Positions 14,191 to 22,268 of a stretch of 33,691 nt of DNA are shown here, piece by piece; position 1 is the stretch's first letter, and each line of letters starts with the position of its first letter. The translations under genes and the position numbers were made by a program. The notes beneath the pieces are model-generated. The model was not told the origin of the DNA. It worked only from the letters and a program-made list of their open reading frames with translations, and ran no database searches. The DNA is taken from the IMG/VR virus record IMGVR_UViG_3300042888_000352, positions 1-33,691 of that record; one strand, written 5' to 3'. The DNA comes from a virus.

Positions 14191-15603
14191 TTATTGGCCA
14201 GGCACCTGGAAAGTGCCGCTGCCCATGGTGCCGGGTGCAGGAACTTGGCCAGTTTGCGGGTTGGCCCAGCGCATGTAGCCACGCTGGCCTGTGACCACGT
14301 TGGCCTGCTGTGCAGCCAAACCCTGGGCGCGTTGCTCGCCGTACTGGCGCATGAAGTCCACGAAGGTTGTGCCAGCAGGCACTTGGATGCCGCCGATGTT
14401 TATGTCTGTCTTGGCGCGGCCAAGGGAGCCGGTCGAGTTGACCCACTCAGCCTCGGCAGATTTTGCCGCCGCGTCGAACTGCTGCATCTTGGCCATGCCG
14501 CGCAAGAACGAGGCGATGGTGGCAGCATTGGCGGTTTCCTCGGGAAAACCCTTAAGGGCCAGCTGAATGTCCTTGTCGGTGGCTGGGCCAGGCGGCAGCA
14601 TCTTAATCGCCTGAGTGTTGCGCAGGCGGGTGTAATCCTGGCGCATTTGCGTCCACTCGTCCTGGCGTCCGGTTGCACCTGCGAACCACTCGCTGGCCTT
14701 GGTCAGTGCGCCCTTGCCGCCTTGTGCGGATTCGATGCGGCCAGCCAGGTCAAGCATGCGGCCTGCAGCCTGTTCGTTGCCGACGGCTGCGATGGTGGCG
14801 TCGTTGACAATCTTGCGTGCGTCGTTGTCCAGCTTGGTGCCAGCCTGACCGAGTTCGTAGAGCTTCATCTCCACATCGGTCTGCAGCTTGTCGCGGTCAA
14901 GCGCCAAGCGGCCAGAACGGTCTGCGATCTGGCTGTCGATGTTGCGAATCTGTGCGCCGGTGTTGGCGCTTTCCAAGGCCAGACGGGTCGGTGTGTTGGC
15001 CGTGACCAGCTCTTTTTCTGTCGCGCCAGCCTCGCCAGTGCGAATCTCGGCCGGGGCCTTGAGTGCCTTGATCGAGGATTCAAGCACCTTGTCGCCACCA
15101 GGAAAAGTGCCAAGCATGATGCCAAGCGTCTTTTGCGCCGTGTTCGGATTCATTTCGGCCAGCTGAGCATAGGTCTCAAAGGTTCGAGCCTTGTCAACAC
15201 GGCCAGCATTACGTTCAGCCTCGGCACGCTGCTTGAGCAGATCAATGCCGACTTGTGGTGCTCCAGAAGTGAAAGCAGAAACCACCTGACCACCAAAGCG
15301 CAGCTCGGAATCCTGCTGTTCCTTGTTGAGTGTGTCCCAATTCGCACGGATGCTGGCTGCCTCTTTTTCTGGCAGCAGCATGGCCAAATTCGTGAAGTCG
15401 CGTGCGGTTGGATTGGGATTGCTCATCAGTGCCTTGTAGCCCTGACTGAGCATTTCCTGGCGCTGCATTGCTTGTTGCTGCGCCTGTTGCTTGGCGATCT
15501 GCTCCTGCCGAAAAGCCTCGGATGTCATGCCGATCTGGTAACCGCGCAAGGCCTCAACAAACGGTTGAGCGACGTTGATCGAATAGTCTGGAAGTGTTGC
15601 CAT
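14191..15603 (-). CDS. DNA ejection protein, gp20 position
   Basis: This 470-aa protein is helical, with a Gln-rich region near the start (EQIAKQQAQQQAMQRQEMLS) and a long central helix set. It lies where P22 carries gene 20 and is probably an internal head protein injected with the genome. It has no enzyme motif. The ATG at 15603 follows the preceding stop by 1 nt. Identity rests on position, size and composition more than on direct sequence recognition. Confidence 0.65.
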   Translation of the reverse strand: MATLPDYSINVAQPFVEALRGYQIGMTSEAFRQEQIAKQQAQQQAMQRQEMLSQGYKALMSNPNPTARDFTNLAMLLPEKEAASIRANWDTLNKEQQDSELRFGGQVVSAFTSGAPQVGIDLLKQRAEAERNAGRVDKARTFETYAQLAEMNPNTAQKTLGIMLGTFPGGDKVLESSIKALKAPAEIRTGEAGATEKELVTANTPTRLALESANTGAQIRNIDSQIADRSGRLALDRDKLQTDVEMKLYELGQAGTKLDNDARKIVNDATIAAVGNEQAAGRMLDLAGRIESAQGGKGALTKASEWFAGATGRQDEWTQMRQDYTRLRNTQAIKMLPPGPATDKDIQLALKGFPEETANAATIASFLRGMAKMQQFDAAAKSAEAEWVNSTGSLGRAKTDINIGGIQVPAGTTFVDFMRQYGEQRAQGLAAQQANVVTGQRGYMRWANPQTGQVPAPGTMGSGTFQVPGQ

Positions 15604-15604
15604 G

Positions 15605-16312
15605 TCAGAACCCTGCCATTTGTGCTTGCAGCATCGAAGTCTGCTGCGAACCAGGCGTGGCTCCAAACTGCGATGCGATGTTTTGATTCGCCAGGGCTTG
15701 GCGGCCAAAGTACTGGCCTGCAACGTTCGACAAGCCGCTGATGGTCTGGCCGTAGGCTTGTGCCTGGCCAAGAGCGCCAGCAGCCTGAGCTGCGCCTTGC
15801 TGGCCGAGCAGATTGGCCACATTCGTGCCCATTGCTTGACCTGCGGTGCCAACACCAGCAGCAGATTGCTGGCCGAGTGAAGTTAAGCCACCGAGGCGGC
15901 TGTATTGCTGCTCGATCAGGCTGGACAAAAGCTGTGGACGGAACTGTGCAAGTGCTGCTTGGACGTTTCCGCCACGCAGGCCACCAGTTGCTGATGCGCG
16001 TTGAAGAATTGCCTCTTCGCCTTGTCGCGCAAGCGCTTGGAATGTCTCGCCACCTCGGATGCGCTCAATAGCTGCACGTTCAGCCTCTGGGCCTTGCATG
16101 CCAAGAAGTGCCTGCTGTTGCGCAAGCGCAGGCTCGCCAACAGCCACGAATGGCTTGAGCAGCTCTTGAATTTTGTCGAACTGACGACGCTGTTCTGCGA
16201 TGCCAGCTTCAGCCGAACCGGCCTGTGCAGCAGCCGCGTCACCAGCAGCCTCTGCGCCCATATAACCTGTGACGAGCGTAGCTCCAGCCACAGCAACCAA
16301 ACCCCATGTCAT
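15605..16312 (-). CDS. DNA transfer protein, gp7-like
   Basis: This 235-aa protein starts with a hydrophobic segment (MTWGLVAVAGATLVTGYMGA) followed by an Ala-rich helix and long Gln/Gly/Ala-rich helices (EQRRQFDKIQELLKPFVAVG, NVANLLGQQGAAQAAGALGQ). This is the profile of P22 gp7 and other DNA-transfer proteins that help build the ejection conduit. The order gp7, gp20, gp16 is preserved here. It overlaps the cupin gene by 4 nt. Confidence 0.7.
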   Translation of the reverse strand: MTWGLVAVAGATLVTGYMGAEAAGDAAAAQAGSAEAGIAEQRRQFDKIQELLKPFVAVGEPALAQQQALLGMQGPEAERAAIERIRGGETFQALARQGEEAILQRASATGGLRGGNVQAALAQFRPQLLSSLIEQQYSRLGGLTSLGQQSAAGVGTAGQAMGTNVANLLGQQGAAQAAGALGQAQAYGQTISGLSNVAGQYFGRQALANQNIASQFGATPGSQQTSMLQAQMAGF

Positions 16313-16842
16313 TTCAGAACCTCCTGTTGAGTTGGTGCACCAAGACCCAGAATCTCCGGGTCAATGTGCTCAGCTTCAATTACCGCCAAGTCTTGCGAGT
16401 CGTTCTTGTTGACATGCACGGTCACGAATTGCGTGTCCTCCAAAGCAAGAACCACACGTTTGACGCCAGCGGGGGAAATTGAAATGTGTCCAGCCTCCAC
16501 CACCATTCGTCCAAACTCGCTGATGACTTCAGCCTTACCTTTGAGCACCAGCAAGAAATGCTCGTGCTTGTGGATTTTGCCGACCATCAACATGCCAGCA
16601 GGCACGACCAACTCTCGAAGGTACATGCCTGGCGCAAAGAAATGACGGGGTTCTGGCTGCTCTGACTGCAGTGGAAGCATTGCCTCTTGCAGCCGTTGGA
16701 TTTTTTCACGAGTTGGCGTCGAAGCCGTAGAGGCTTCGACTTCGTGATTTTCCGAGACAGTCAGCATCGTTTCTTCATCCTTGGACGAGTGAGCTACTGG
16801 CTGCTCGGACGGCTCAGTAAGGCTATTGTCCCACATTTGCAT
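16309..16842 (-). CDS. Cupin-fold protein in the virion gene cluster
   Basis: This 177-aa protein has an acidic, disordered-looking N-terminal 60 residues and a cupin domain at about 66-150. The first cupin motif is recognisable as GKIHKHEHFLLVLKG with an HxH pair (H91, H93); the usual Glu after it is missing. The second motif appears as GHISISPAGVKRVV, with Arg where the metal-binding His is normal. So metal binding is uncertain. It lies between a Cys-rich protein and the gp7-like gene and is translated in the same chain. Role could be virion assembly, adsorption or host metabolism. The start is the first ATG; M26 is an alternative. Confidence 0.75.
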   Translation of the reverse strand: MQMWDNSLTEPSEQPVAHSSKDEETMLTVSENHEVEASTASTPTREKIQRLQEAMLPLQSEQPEPRHFFAPGMYLRELVVPAGMLMVGKIHKHEHFLLVLKGKAEVISEFGRMVVEAGHISISPAGVKRVVLALEDTQFVTVHVNKNDSQDLAVIEAEHIDPEILGLGAPTQQEVLK

Positions 16843-16848
16843 CGCCTG

Positions 16849-17247
16849 TCAATCCATCTCAAAGTCGCGCTCTTCCCAGGCTTGGCAGGAACGCAGATCG
16901 TGGCAGATGAAATCGAACTTGCGGCAGAAGCCACGGAAACCAGCGTCGGTGTCCCAATCGTTGCGCGGGATGCGCTCCATCAAGGCCTGCTTGTAGGTGC
17001 TGTTGTCGTAATACTCGCAGTTCGAGCAGCGACGACGACGAGCCTCTTTTTCGTCAACCTGCATGGCCTTGCCAAGTGCAACCCAGTAGACCTTGTTGGC
17101 CGTTGGCTCATTGCTTGGGTTTTCAGGGCCGAGCATCCAGTCGTCGATCACCACTTGGGTGTTCTTCTTGTTCTCGGCCGCTGTGATGAACGGCATGGAT
17201 TCAGGCAGGCCGGTGAAGCCAGCCATCATGATCTTTGGCATTTCCAT
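16849..17247 (-). CDS. Cys-rich late protein, probably metal-binding (132 aa)
   Basis: Residues near the middle read RRRRCSNCEYYDN, and the end contains GFRGFCRKFDFICHDLRSCQ with a final acidic tail. A CxxC plus three or more later Cys is typical of zinc or iron-sulfur binding. The ATG at 17247 follows AAGGAGAC and is preferred to an upstream in-frame start. It lies between two small beta-rich genes and the cupin. Function unknown. Confidence 0.7.
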   Translation of the reverse strand: MEMPKIMMAGFTGLPESMPFITAAENKKNTQVVIDDWMLGPENPSNEPTANKVYWVALGKAMQVDEKEARRRRCSNCEYYDNSTYKQALMERIPRNDWDTDAGFRGFCRKFDFICHDLRSCQAWEERDFEMD

Positions 17248-17257
17248 TGTGGTCTCC

Positions 17258-17590
17258 TTAAGTGATTTCACGGCCAGAGGCGCGAATGGTCAGGGCAGTG
17301 GCCGTGCCGGTGGTCGAGATGAAGCCGCCATTGGCCAGCACTTGGCCAACCAGCTCTGGGAAGGTGTATGTCTCGTCCGGTGCAATGGCGCGGCTGTCCA
17401 CGATCAGGTTTGTCGGGCCTGCGCTGCCGCCACTGCTCACCAGGTGCACGCTGATCACAGCGTTGGCCGCACTGGTGTTGGTGGCGGTGAATTTGTCGAT
17501 GATGGCCGTGCAATTTGTGGCGGTGTATTGCGTGGTCTGCGCCGCCTCCATCTGCTTGGAGCCAATGAGGGGTTTTGCTGTGACTGCCAT
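17258..17590 (-). CDS. Small beta-sandwich late protein, paralogue 2
   Basis: This 110-aa protein resembles its upstream neighbour (17600-17935) over nearly the full length: TTQYTATNCTAIIDKFTATN against TTLYTVPASTRTLLKEFSIA, the shared LVxSxGxAG stretch, and the shared end LTIRASGRE / LTITASGAE. A tandem duplication is the simplest reading. AAGGAGAA precedes its ATG. A decoration or tail-surface role fits its place among virion genes. Confidence 0.7.
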   Translation of the reverse strand: MAVTAKPLIGSKQMEAAQTTQYTATNCTAIIDKFTATNTSAANAVISVHLVSSGGSAGPTNLIVDSRAIAPDETYTFPELVGQVLANGGFISTTGTATALTIRASGREIT

Positions 17591-17599
17591 GGTTTCTCC

Positions 17600-17935
17600 T
17601 TAGACGGCCTCTGCGCCGCTTGCTGTGATTGTCAGGCCTGCGGACGCTGCCTGCACCTGGATGGTTTCGCCTGCGTTCATGACTTGCACGCCGTTGTACT
17701 GCAGGGCGTTGTTTGCCGGGACGGACACGTCATACAGGAAAGCGTTACCAGTACCGGCAGCGCCAGCTGAAGGCACCAGAAACACGCGCACATTGATGGC
17801 TGCGCCTGTAGTGTTGGCGATGCTGAACTCCTTGAGCAGCGTGCGGGTGCTGGCCGGGACGGTGTAAAGCGTGGTCACGCCAGTGGTGATGGCGGCCTGG
17901 CCGAGTTTTGTTGGGGTGATGTTCTGGAATGCCAT
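17600..17935 (-). CDS. Small beta-sandwich late protein, paralogue 1
   Basis: This 111-aa protein (MAFQNITPTKLGQAAITTGV start) is the tandem relative of 17258-17590. It has alternating strands (TLLKEFSIANTTGAAINVRV, GETIQVQAASAGLTI) and no membrane or signal segment. Proteins of this size and look are common between head-closure and ejection genes of podoviruses. Its start is 1 nt from the stop of the needle-position gene. Confidence 0.7.
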   Translation of the reverse strand: MAFQNITPTKLGQAAITTGVTTLYTVPASTRTLLKEFSIANTTGAAINVRVFLVPSAGAAGTGNAFLYDVSVPANNALQYNGVQVMNAGETIQVQAASAGLTITASGAEAV

Positions 17936-17936
17936 G

Positions 17937-18947
17937 TCACATGCTCATCCATTCAAGCACCTGCACAGCAGATGCGGGTTTGTTTTCCCAGCGAGACTGC
18001 GTGGCATCGTAGAGCAGCACATCGAAGTCGTTGGGTGTTCCGGTGCCGTTGATGTAGACGTCCTGCAGCCTAGCCAGCGATTCGGCAATGGTCATGCGCA
18101 CGAAAATGGAGCCGGAGCCTCCGCCGCCAGCATTGACCACCACAGCCACCGGAACATCGATGTTGGGAGCCTGTGGTGCAACGTTGGTCCAGGTGCCGGG
18201 CGATGCCGGGTCGAAGTAAAGCAGATCGCCATCGTTCCAGACTTGGCCATAAGGTGCTCCTGTGGTGTCGAAGCCGCGCACCAGACCAAAATCTGTGACA
18301 TAGCCGAAGTCGTTGTCGGCAATGTCCTGGGTGGTCACGCCCATCATGTAGTCGGCCAGCACTGAGCCGTCAGCGATGGCCAGGCCAAAGGTCAGCTTCC
18401 CAGATGAGCCAACGGTGCCCGTGAACATCACAGGCGTGCCATTTGCGATCAATGCACCGCTGGTGTTCTTGGCGTAGTACATCAGCTCTTGGCCGACCTG
18501 CAGAACGCTGCCGCCGTACAGGCCAACATCCATCGTTCCATCGTCCTGGTTCCACTGCACGCGCCGCGCTTGCGACACATGAGGGCCGATCTCTGGCAGG
18601 TCGATGTAGTCCGTCACGACCGAGTTGTTGTTCTGGATTACTGGCGCGGTGGCCAGCATCTCCAGAGCGTTGGCAATTCGGCCGAGCGTGTCCAGTGCCT
18701 GCACGGCTTTCTGGTCTGCGTTGCCTGCGTTGATTGCCACATCTCTGGCCAGGCTCACAATCTGAGCCAGTGCCTCGTTCGCTGTGGCCTGGCTGTTGCC
18801 AGCCAGCACCTCAATACCAGGCGTGTCAGGTGATGGCGCGATCTGATCTGCCAAGACAAACAGACGCTCGAACTGCTTGACCTGCTCGAAGTTCTGTAGG
18901 AACGAGGCGAGCTGGTCGCGGGTAAGGTTGAGCTTCTGCGTTGCCAT
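17937..18947 (-). CDS. Probable tail needle or fibre protein (gene 26 position)
   Basis: This 336-aa protein follows the gp10-like gene, where P22 has the gp26 tail needle. The first 110 residues are helical with heptad-like spacing (LTRDQLASFLQNFEQVKQFE, EALAQIVSLARDVAINAG), fitting a trimeric coiled coil. The remaining two thirds are beta-rich and Gly/Asp-rich. It ends with TGTPNDFDVLLYDATQSRWE, a motif common near the ends of phage fibres. No direct match to gp26 is evident; needle function is inferred from position and architecture. Confidence 0.6.
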   Translation of the reverse strand: MATQKLNLTRDQLASFLQNFEQVKQFERLFVLADQIAPSPDTPGIEVLAGNSQATANEALAQIVSLARDVAINAGNADQKAVQALDTLGRIANALEMLATAPVIQNNNSVVTDYIDLPEIGPHVSQARRVQWNQDDGTMDVGLYGGSVLQVGQELMYYAKNTSGALIANGTPVMFTGTVGSSGKLTFGLAIADGSVLADYMMGVTTQDIADNDFGYVTDFGLVRGFDTTGAPYGQVWNDGDLLYFDPASPGTWTNVAPQAPNIDVPVAVVVNAGGGGSGSIFVRMTIAESLARLQDVYINGTGTPNDFDVLLYDATQSRWENKPASAVQVLEWMSM

Positions 18948-20353
18948 CAGTAAGCCAATGGCTCGATCTGAGCCTCAAGACGGATGAAGGACAGGTGCGC
19001 TTGGCTGTCGCCACGGAAGCGCTGGATACGCCAGTTGCGCATGTGGCCCTGCTGGAACCAGGCGAGGCGCTTGCGGCTTCCGGTCGTGCCTGCACGGATG
19101 CTGCGGTCTTGGCTCCAAGCCTTGCCGTCCACGCTGTAGCTGGTCGAAATCATTGGATCGACGCCAATCGCCACGCTGCCGGTCAAGCTGACCAGCTCCA
19201 GCTCGTTGAAGATCGCGCCGTTGCTCTCGTTGTAGACGATCAGCGTGCCGAACTCCCAGCGCACTATCTGGCCCCAATGGCTGCTGATGTTGTCCACCAG
19301 GTAGCCGATGGCGTTGGACTGCGGGTCACCGATCAGCCACTTGTCGTAGGCCCAGACCAGATTCCTTGCGCGATACTGACTGAATCCTACCTGGCTGGTG
19401 GTCAGCGTGAACCAGACTGGCTGGCTCAGCTCTCCAGTAGCAGCAGCATCAAACACCAGCGTGCGGTCGGGCAGGTGGACGTACAGGTGCTGATGGGCCT
19501 TGTCGTTGCGTGCCTCCAGTTTTACGCCAGCCAGCTGCGCTTCGGTGTAGCCGAGCAGAATCTGGTCAATCTCCTGCGTGCTTATTTTTTGAGCAGTCGC
19601 ATTTGCGCCGAGGTAGATGCCTGGCGCTTCGTTGCGTCCGGAGCCGAGAAAGGCGACGCTTTCCACGAACACGCAGCATCCGAACGTGCCGATGACGCCC
19701 TTCTGAATCTGTGCGCCATCGATGCGCTGGAACGGAAAGAACTCGCCGCCCACGTTGTCGAACACCTCGATGGTGTTGCGGTTAAGGGCATAGACCTCAT
19801 TGCGCAGTTTGAGCAGCGCCACCACAGGATCGGGGTCGACTTCGCTGGAGCCGTACTTCAGCGGGTTGACCTGGGTAGGGTCGGACAGCTCAGTCACGAT
19901 CAGGCTGGTGCCGTCAGTGGTCATGAAGTAGCCATCCACCCAGACCACATCCAGCACCAGGCCAAGATCGGGGTCTGTCACTTGAACCAAGCCAAGTGCG
20001 CTGTTCCAGTAGTACAGGCGGCCACCGGACGCGATGGCCAAGCGGTCGAAGCTGTAGTCCATCGTCACCAGGGTGTTGACGGGGCCACCAACATCACCCA
20101 GCACGGTCACAGCGCCATTGCTGGCCACGGTCACGAGCTTGGTGCCCATGACCCGGTAGCAGACGCCATTCCAGTTGATGCCGCCACGGTCAATGCCTGG
20201 GCCAGTGCCGTTGGCAACGATGCCGTCACCAGGGCGCAGAAAGCCCTTGCTGATGCCTGATTCTTTTGGGACTGGCACCAGGTTGACCGGGTACGACGTG
20301 CGCAGGTCTGGCCCGTTGTCAGCGTAGATGCCGTTGAGGATTGGAATCTGCAT
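18947..20353 (-). CDS. Head-closure / packaged DNA stabilisation protein, gp10-like
   Basis: This 468-aa protein is the counterpart of P22 gp10 (about 470 aa), which caps the portal with gp4 and holds the DNA after packaging. The start MQIPILNGIYADNGPDLRTS and the motif YPVNLVPVPKESGISKGFLR are typical. The body has repeated beta-propeller-like blades, with WVDGYFMTTDGTSLIVTEL and HQHLYVHLPDRTLVFDAAA as clear family stretches. It overlaps the needle-position gene by one base. Confidence 0.9.
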   Translation of the reverse strand: MQIPILNGIYADNGPDLRTSYPVNLVPVPKESGISKGFLRPGDGIVANGTGPGIDRGGINWNGVCYRVMGTKLVTVASNGAVTVLGDVGGPVNTLVTMDYSFDRLAIASGGRLYYWNSALGLVQVTDPDLGLVLDVVWVDGYFMTTDGTSLIVTELSDPTQVNPLKYGSSEVDPDPVVALLKLRNEVYALNRNTIEVFDNVGGEFFPFQRIDGAQIQKGVIGTFGCCVFVESVAFLGSGRNEAPGIYLGANATAQKISTQEIDQILLGYTEAQLAGVKLEARNDKAHQHLYVHLPDRTLVFDAAATGELSQPVWFTLTTSQVGFSQYRARNLVWAYDKWLIGDPQSNAIGYLVDNISSHWGQIVRWEFGTLIVYNESNGAIFNELELVSLTGSVAIGVDPMISTSYSVDGKAWSQDRSIRAGTTGSRKRLAWFQQGHMRNWRIQRFRGDSQAHLSFIRLEAQIEPLAY

Positions 20354-20356
20354 GGC

Positions 20357-20644
20357 TTACCACTTCACCTTTGCCGCCCACCACGCTGCGCTCATCTTGC
20401 CTTTGGCGATGTTCTCAGCGTGCCTGGCCTTGAATGATTCGCGCCGGGCTTTGTCCGCCTTGGACTCGCCTTCACGCTTCGGAGACCCGGACACGCCCTG
20501 CTGGCCAAAGCGGATGGTCTTGACCTGATCGCCATCCTTGGCCACCACGACGTGGGATTTGGTCGGGTGCGAGGGTGTGCGCTTGGGCTTGTTGAAGCCC
20601 TCCACACCGACGCGAGCCAGACGCGGGTCTTTCTTTGTGGCCAT
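20357..20644 (-). CDS. Basic conserved phage protein, DUF6321-like
   Basis: This 95-aa protein is strongly basic. The pattern FNKPKRTPSHPTKSHVVVAK, then TIRFGQQGV and SFKARHAENIAKGKMSAAWW is one that recurs in many podoviruses and marine T7-like phages (DUF6321). The role is unknown; its charge suggests contact with DNA or with the head-to-tail joint. It overlaps the next upstream gene as TGATG. Confidence 0.75.
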   Translation of the reverse strand: MATKKDPRLARVGVEGFNKPKRTPSHPTKSHVVVAKDGDQVKTIRFGQQGVSGSPKREGESKADKARRESFKARHAENIAKGKMSAAWWAAKVKW

Positions 20645-21099
20645 CAGGCGATCCTGTACCAGCTGTTCAGAGACTGCACGAAGCGCATGCGGAAGAAGTC
20701 CTCGGCCGCCAGGGTTGCTGGATCGCCGTAGGCTGCAGCCGCGCCGTTCAGCGCCAGGGTGAAGGCGGTGATCTGCTGGGTGGTGGTGATCAACACCTCA
20801 GTGCCATCAGGCGTCTGGGTGTTCAGCGGAAGGGTCACAGTGCCAGAGGCAAGCGTGCCAGCAGGCTGGATCAGCATCCACTGCTGCTGGCTGACCGGGG
20901 TCGGCACGGTAATATTGAAGCCGGTGCCGGGCGTCGAGATGCTGGTGGCCAGCGTCGGAGCTGCGAAGGTCTGCTGGAAAAGCGCCAGCAGGGAGCCGAT
21001 CGGCAAGCGTCGTGCGTCACCGTTGTTCGGGGTGTAGACGGGAATCTGGTCACCAGTGGAAGCCTGGAGCAGCAGCGGCAGTTGATTGATTTGTGGCAT
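20644..21099 (-). CDS. Small beta-rich virion protein (151 aa)
   Basis: The start MPQINQLPLLLQASTGDQIP and the sequence VYTPNNGDARRLPIGSLLAL are typical of phage structural proteins of unknown role, and the second half is beta-rich ending FVQSLNSWYRIA. GAGGAC precedes its ATG. It lies between gp4-like and gp10-like genes and is likely a virion component. Confidence 0.6.
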   Translation of the reverse strand: MPQINQLPLLLQASTGDQIPVYTPNNGDARRLPIGSLLALFQQTFAAPTLATSISTPGTGFNITVPTPVSQQQWMLIQPAGTLASGTVTLPLNTQTPDGTEVLITTTQQITAFTLALNGAAAAYGDPATLAAEDFFRMRFVQSLNSWYRIA

Positions 21100-21108
21100 G
21101 GTTTGTCC

Positions 21109-21591
21109 TCAGTTGTACTCGATGGGGCCGTCCGGGCCTGCGGTAACCGGATCGACCGGAGGACGCAGGAATGGGTTGTCGTACACGCGCCAGGGCTTGT
21201 TGCCAGCGCCAGACGGCATGGTGACGGGCATCTGCTGCGGGATGGGCGCGGTCGCACGCTGCAGCAGGGTGTTGTAGCTGTCCTTGGCCACGGCCTTGGT
21301 CTCAGGCATCACCACCTTGCCGTAGCCTGGTGCAATGCGGATGGCCAGATTGGTGATGATGGCCTCGTTTGCGCTGTCTGGCACTTCGGACGGCTCGTCA
21401 AGGTCGCTGTACTGTGGACTGCCTGGCAGTGGGTAGCCCAGCCGGATTCCTTTGCCGTTCCAGTCTGCGATCATGGCATCGAGACGACGCAGTGCGGTCT
21501 GGAGCTGCTCGGGTTGCAGGTCGAAGACATAGGATGCAAGGCCGATTTCCTCGAATGCGGCTGCAACGAACTGGCGCTTGCTGTAACCCAT
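21109..21591 (-). CDS. Tail accessory factor, P22 gp4-like
   Basis: This 160-aa protein is the first head-completion factor that assembles on the portal. P22 gp4 family features are clear: MGYSKRQFVAAAFEEIGLAS, then LQPEQLQTALRRLDAMIADW followed by NGKGIRLGYPLP, and AIITNLAIRIAPGYGK. The length equals gp4 (about 166 aa). P22 gp4 also has a muramidase activity, which cannot be judged here. The order gp4 before gp10 matches P22. Confidence 0.92.
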   Translation of the reverse strand: MGYSKRQFVAAAFEEIGLASYVFDLQPEQLQTALRRLDAMIADWNGKGIRLGYPLPGSPQYSDLDEPSEVPDSANEAIITNLAIRIAPGYGKVVMPETKAVAKDSYNTLLQRATAPIPQQMPVTMPSGAGNKPWRVYDNPFLRPPVDPVTAGPDGPIEYN

Positions 21592-21592
21592 A

Positions 21593-21886
21593 TCAGGCCT
21601 CCTGCTTGCTGAGTGCTTCGGTGATCATGGCCAGCAGCTTCTCGTCGCTGGTGCGCTTGGTGAACGTCAGGCCGATTTCTTTGGCCTTCTCGATCAGCTC
21701 GATGCGGGTGGGCGCTGCGTTGTCATCGGGCACTGCCGAGACTTCAGCTGCAACGGTTTCCAGCACCTGGGTGGCCTGCTGCGCCAGCAGACGGTGATTG
21801 ATGCCGTCGATGGGGCGCGATGGCTTGCGCACCTTCACGGGCTTTTTCTTCTTGAGGTATTTCGGGGCGAGGATGTTCTCTTCCAT
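21593..21886 (-). CDS. Basic protein with HeH/SAP-like end (97 aa)
   Basis: The N-terminus is Lys-rich (LAPKYLKKKKPVKVRKPSRP). The C-terminal 35 residues, TRIELIEKAKEIGLTFTKRT followed by SDEKLLAMITEAL, have the helix-extended loop-helix look of HeH/SAP-type nucleic-acid or protein-binding folds. The ATG at 21886 overlaps the preceding stop (TGATG). It lies between small basic genes and gp4, so a DNA-contact role is possible. Confidence 0.65.
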   Translation of the reverse strand: MEENILAPKYLKKKKPVKVRKPSRPIDGINHRLLAQQATQVLETVAAEVSAVPDDNAAPTRIELIEKAKEIGLTFTKRTSDEKLLAMITEALSKQEA

Positions 21887-22050
21887 CACTTGGCCTTCTT
21901 TCTGGTCTTGGCTGCGGCCTTGAAAGCGGCAGCGGTTGGCGCACCTTTTGTGCCTGGCTTGCGCATGCGCTCAGGCGTCTTTCCTGCAGCCTTCTGGCGC
22001 TCAATGCGCTCACGCTTGGCGTGAATGTTGGCGTACAGGCCGGACTTCAT
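21886..22050 (-). CDS. Short basic protein (54 aa)
   Basis: The sequence starts MKSGLYANIHAKRERIERQK, continues with RMRKPGTKGAPTAAAFKAAA and ends in Lys/Arg. Nearly identical architecture (LYANIHAKR..., MRKPG.KGAPT) recurs in small proteins beside capsid genes in T7-like and P22-like phages. It overlaps both neighbours: TGATG downstream and ATGA upstream. Function unknown; DNA binding inside the head is one possibility. Confidence 0.75.
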   Translation of the reverse strand: MKSGLYANIHAKRERIERQKAAGKTPERMRKPGTKGAPTAAAFKAAAKTRKKAK

Positions 22051-22217
22051 TTCTTGGCCTTCTTGGGCGCTTTGCTGGGCTTGCCAGCAGCCTTGGCGGC
22101 CTTGGTGGCGACGTTCAAAGCGATGGCCACAGCCTGCTTTTGCGGCTTGCCAGACTTCATTTCCTTCGAGATGTTCTTCCCGATGGACTTGCTTGAGTAA
22201 CCTTTGGTCAGTGGCAT
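22047..22217 (-). CDS. DUF6496-like basic protein (56 aa)
   Basis: MPLTKGYSSKSIGKNISKEM then KSGKPQKQAVAIALNVA is the DUF6496 pattern seen next to phage and bacterial genes, followed by a Lys/Ala-rich tail. The ATG at 22217 has GGAGC upstream. It is the first gene after the terminator that follows the coat gene. Its role is not known. Confidence 0.75.
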   Translation of the reverse strand: MPLTKGYSSKSIGKNISKEMKSGKPQKQAVAIALNVATKAAKAAGKPSKAPKKAKK

Positions 22218-22230
22218 TTTGAGCTCCTAT

Positions 22231-22255
22231 GCAGAAAGGGGGGCCGGAGCCCCCC
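22231..22255 (-). terminator. Rho-independent terminator after the coat gene
   Basis: On the minus strand GGGGGGC (22255-22249), loop TCCG and GCCCCCC (22244-22238) form a 7-bp all-GC stem followed by TTTCTG. It lies 13 bp past the coat stop codon. Such partial terminators lower expression of downstream head-completion genes relative to coat, which is needed in far more copies. Confidence 0.85.
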
Positions 22256-22268
22256 AGTCTTTCCCGGT

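Noticed and set aside
14170-15741. 523-codon plus-strand frame opposite the ejection genes
   Set aside because: It is Cys/His/Leu-rich without motif and lies over a well supported minus-strand gene.
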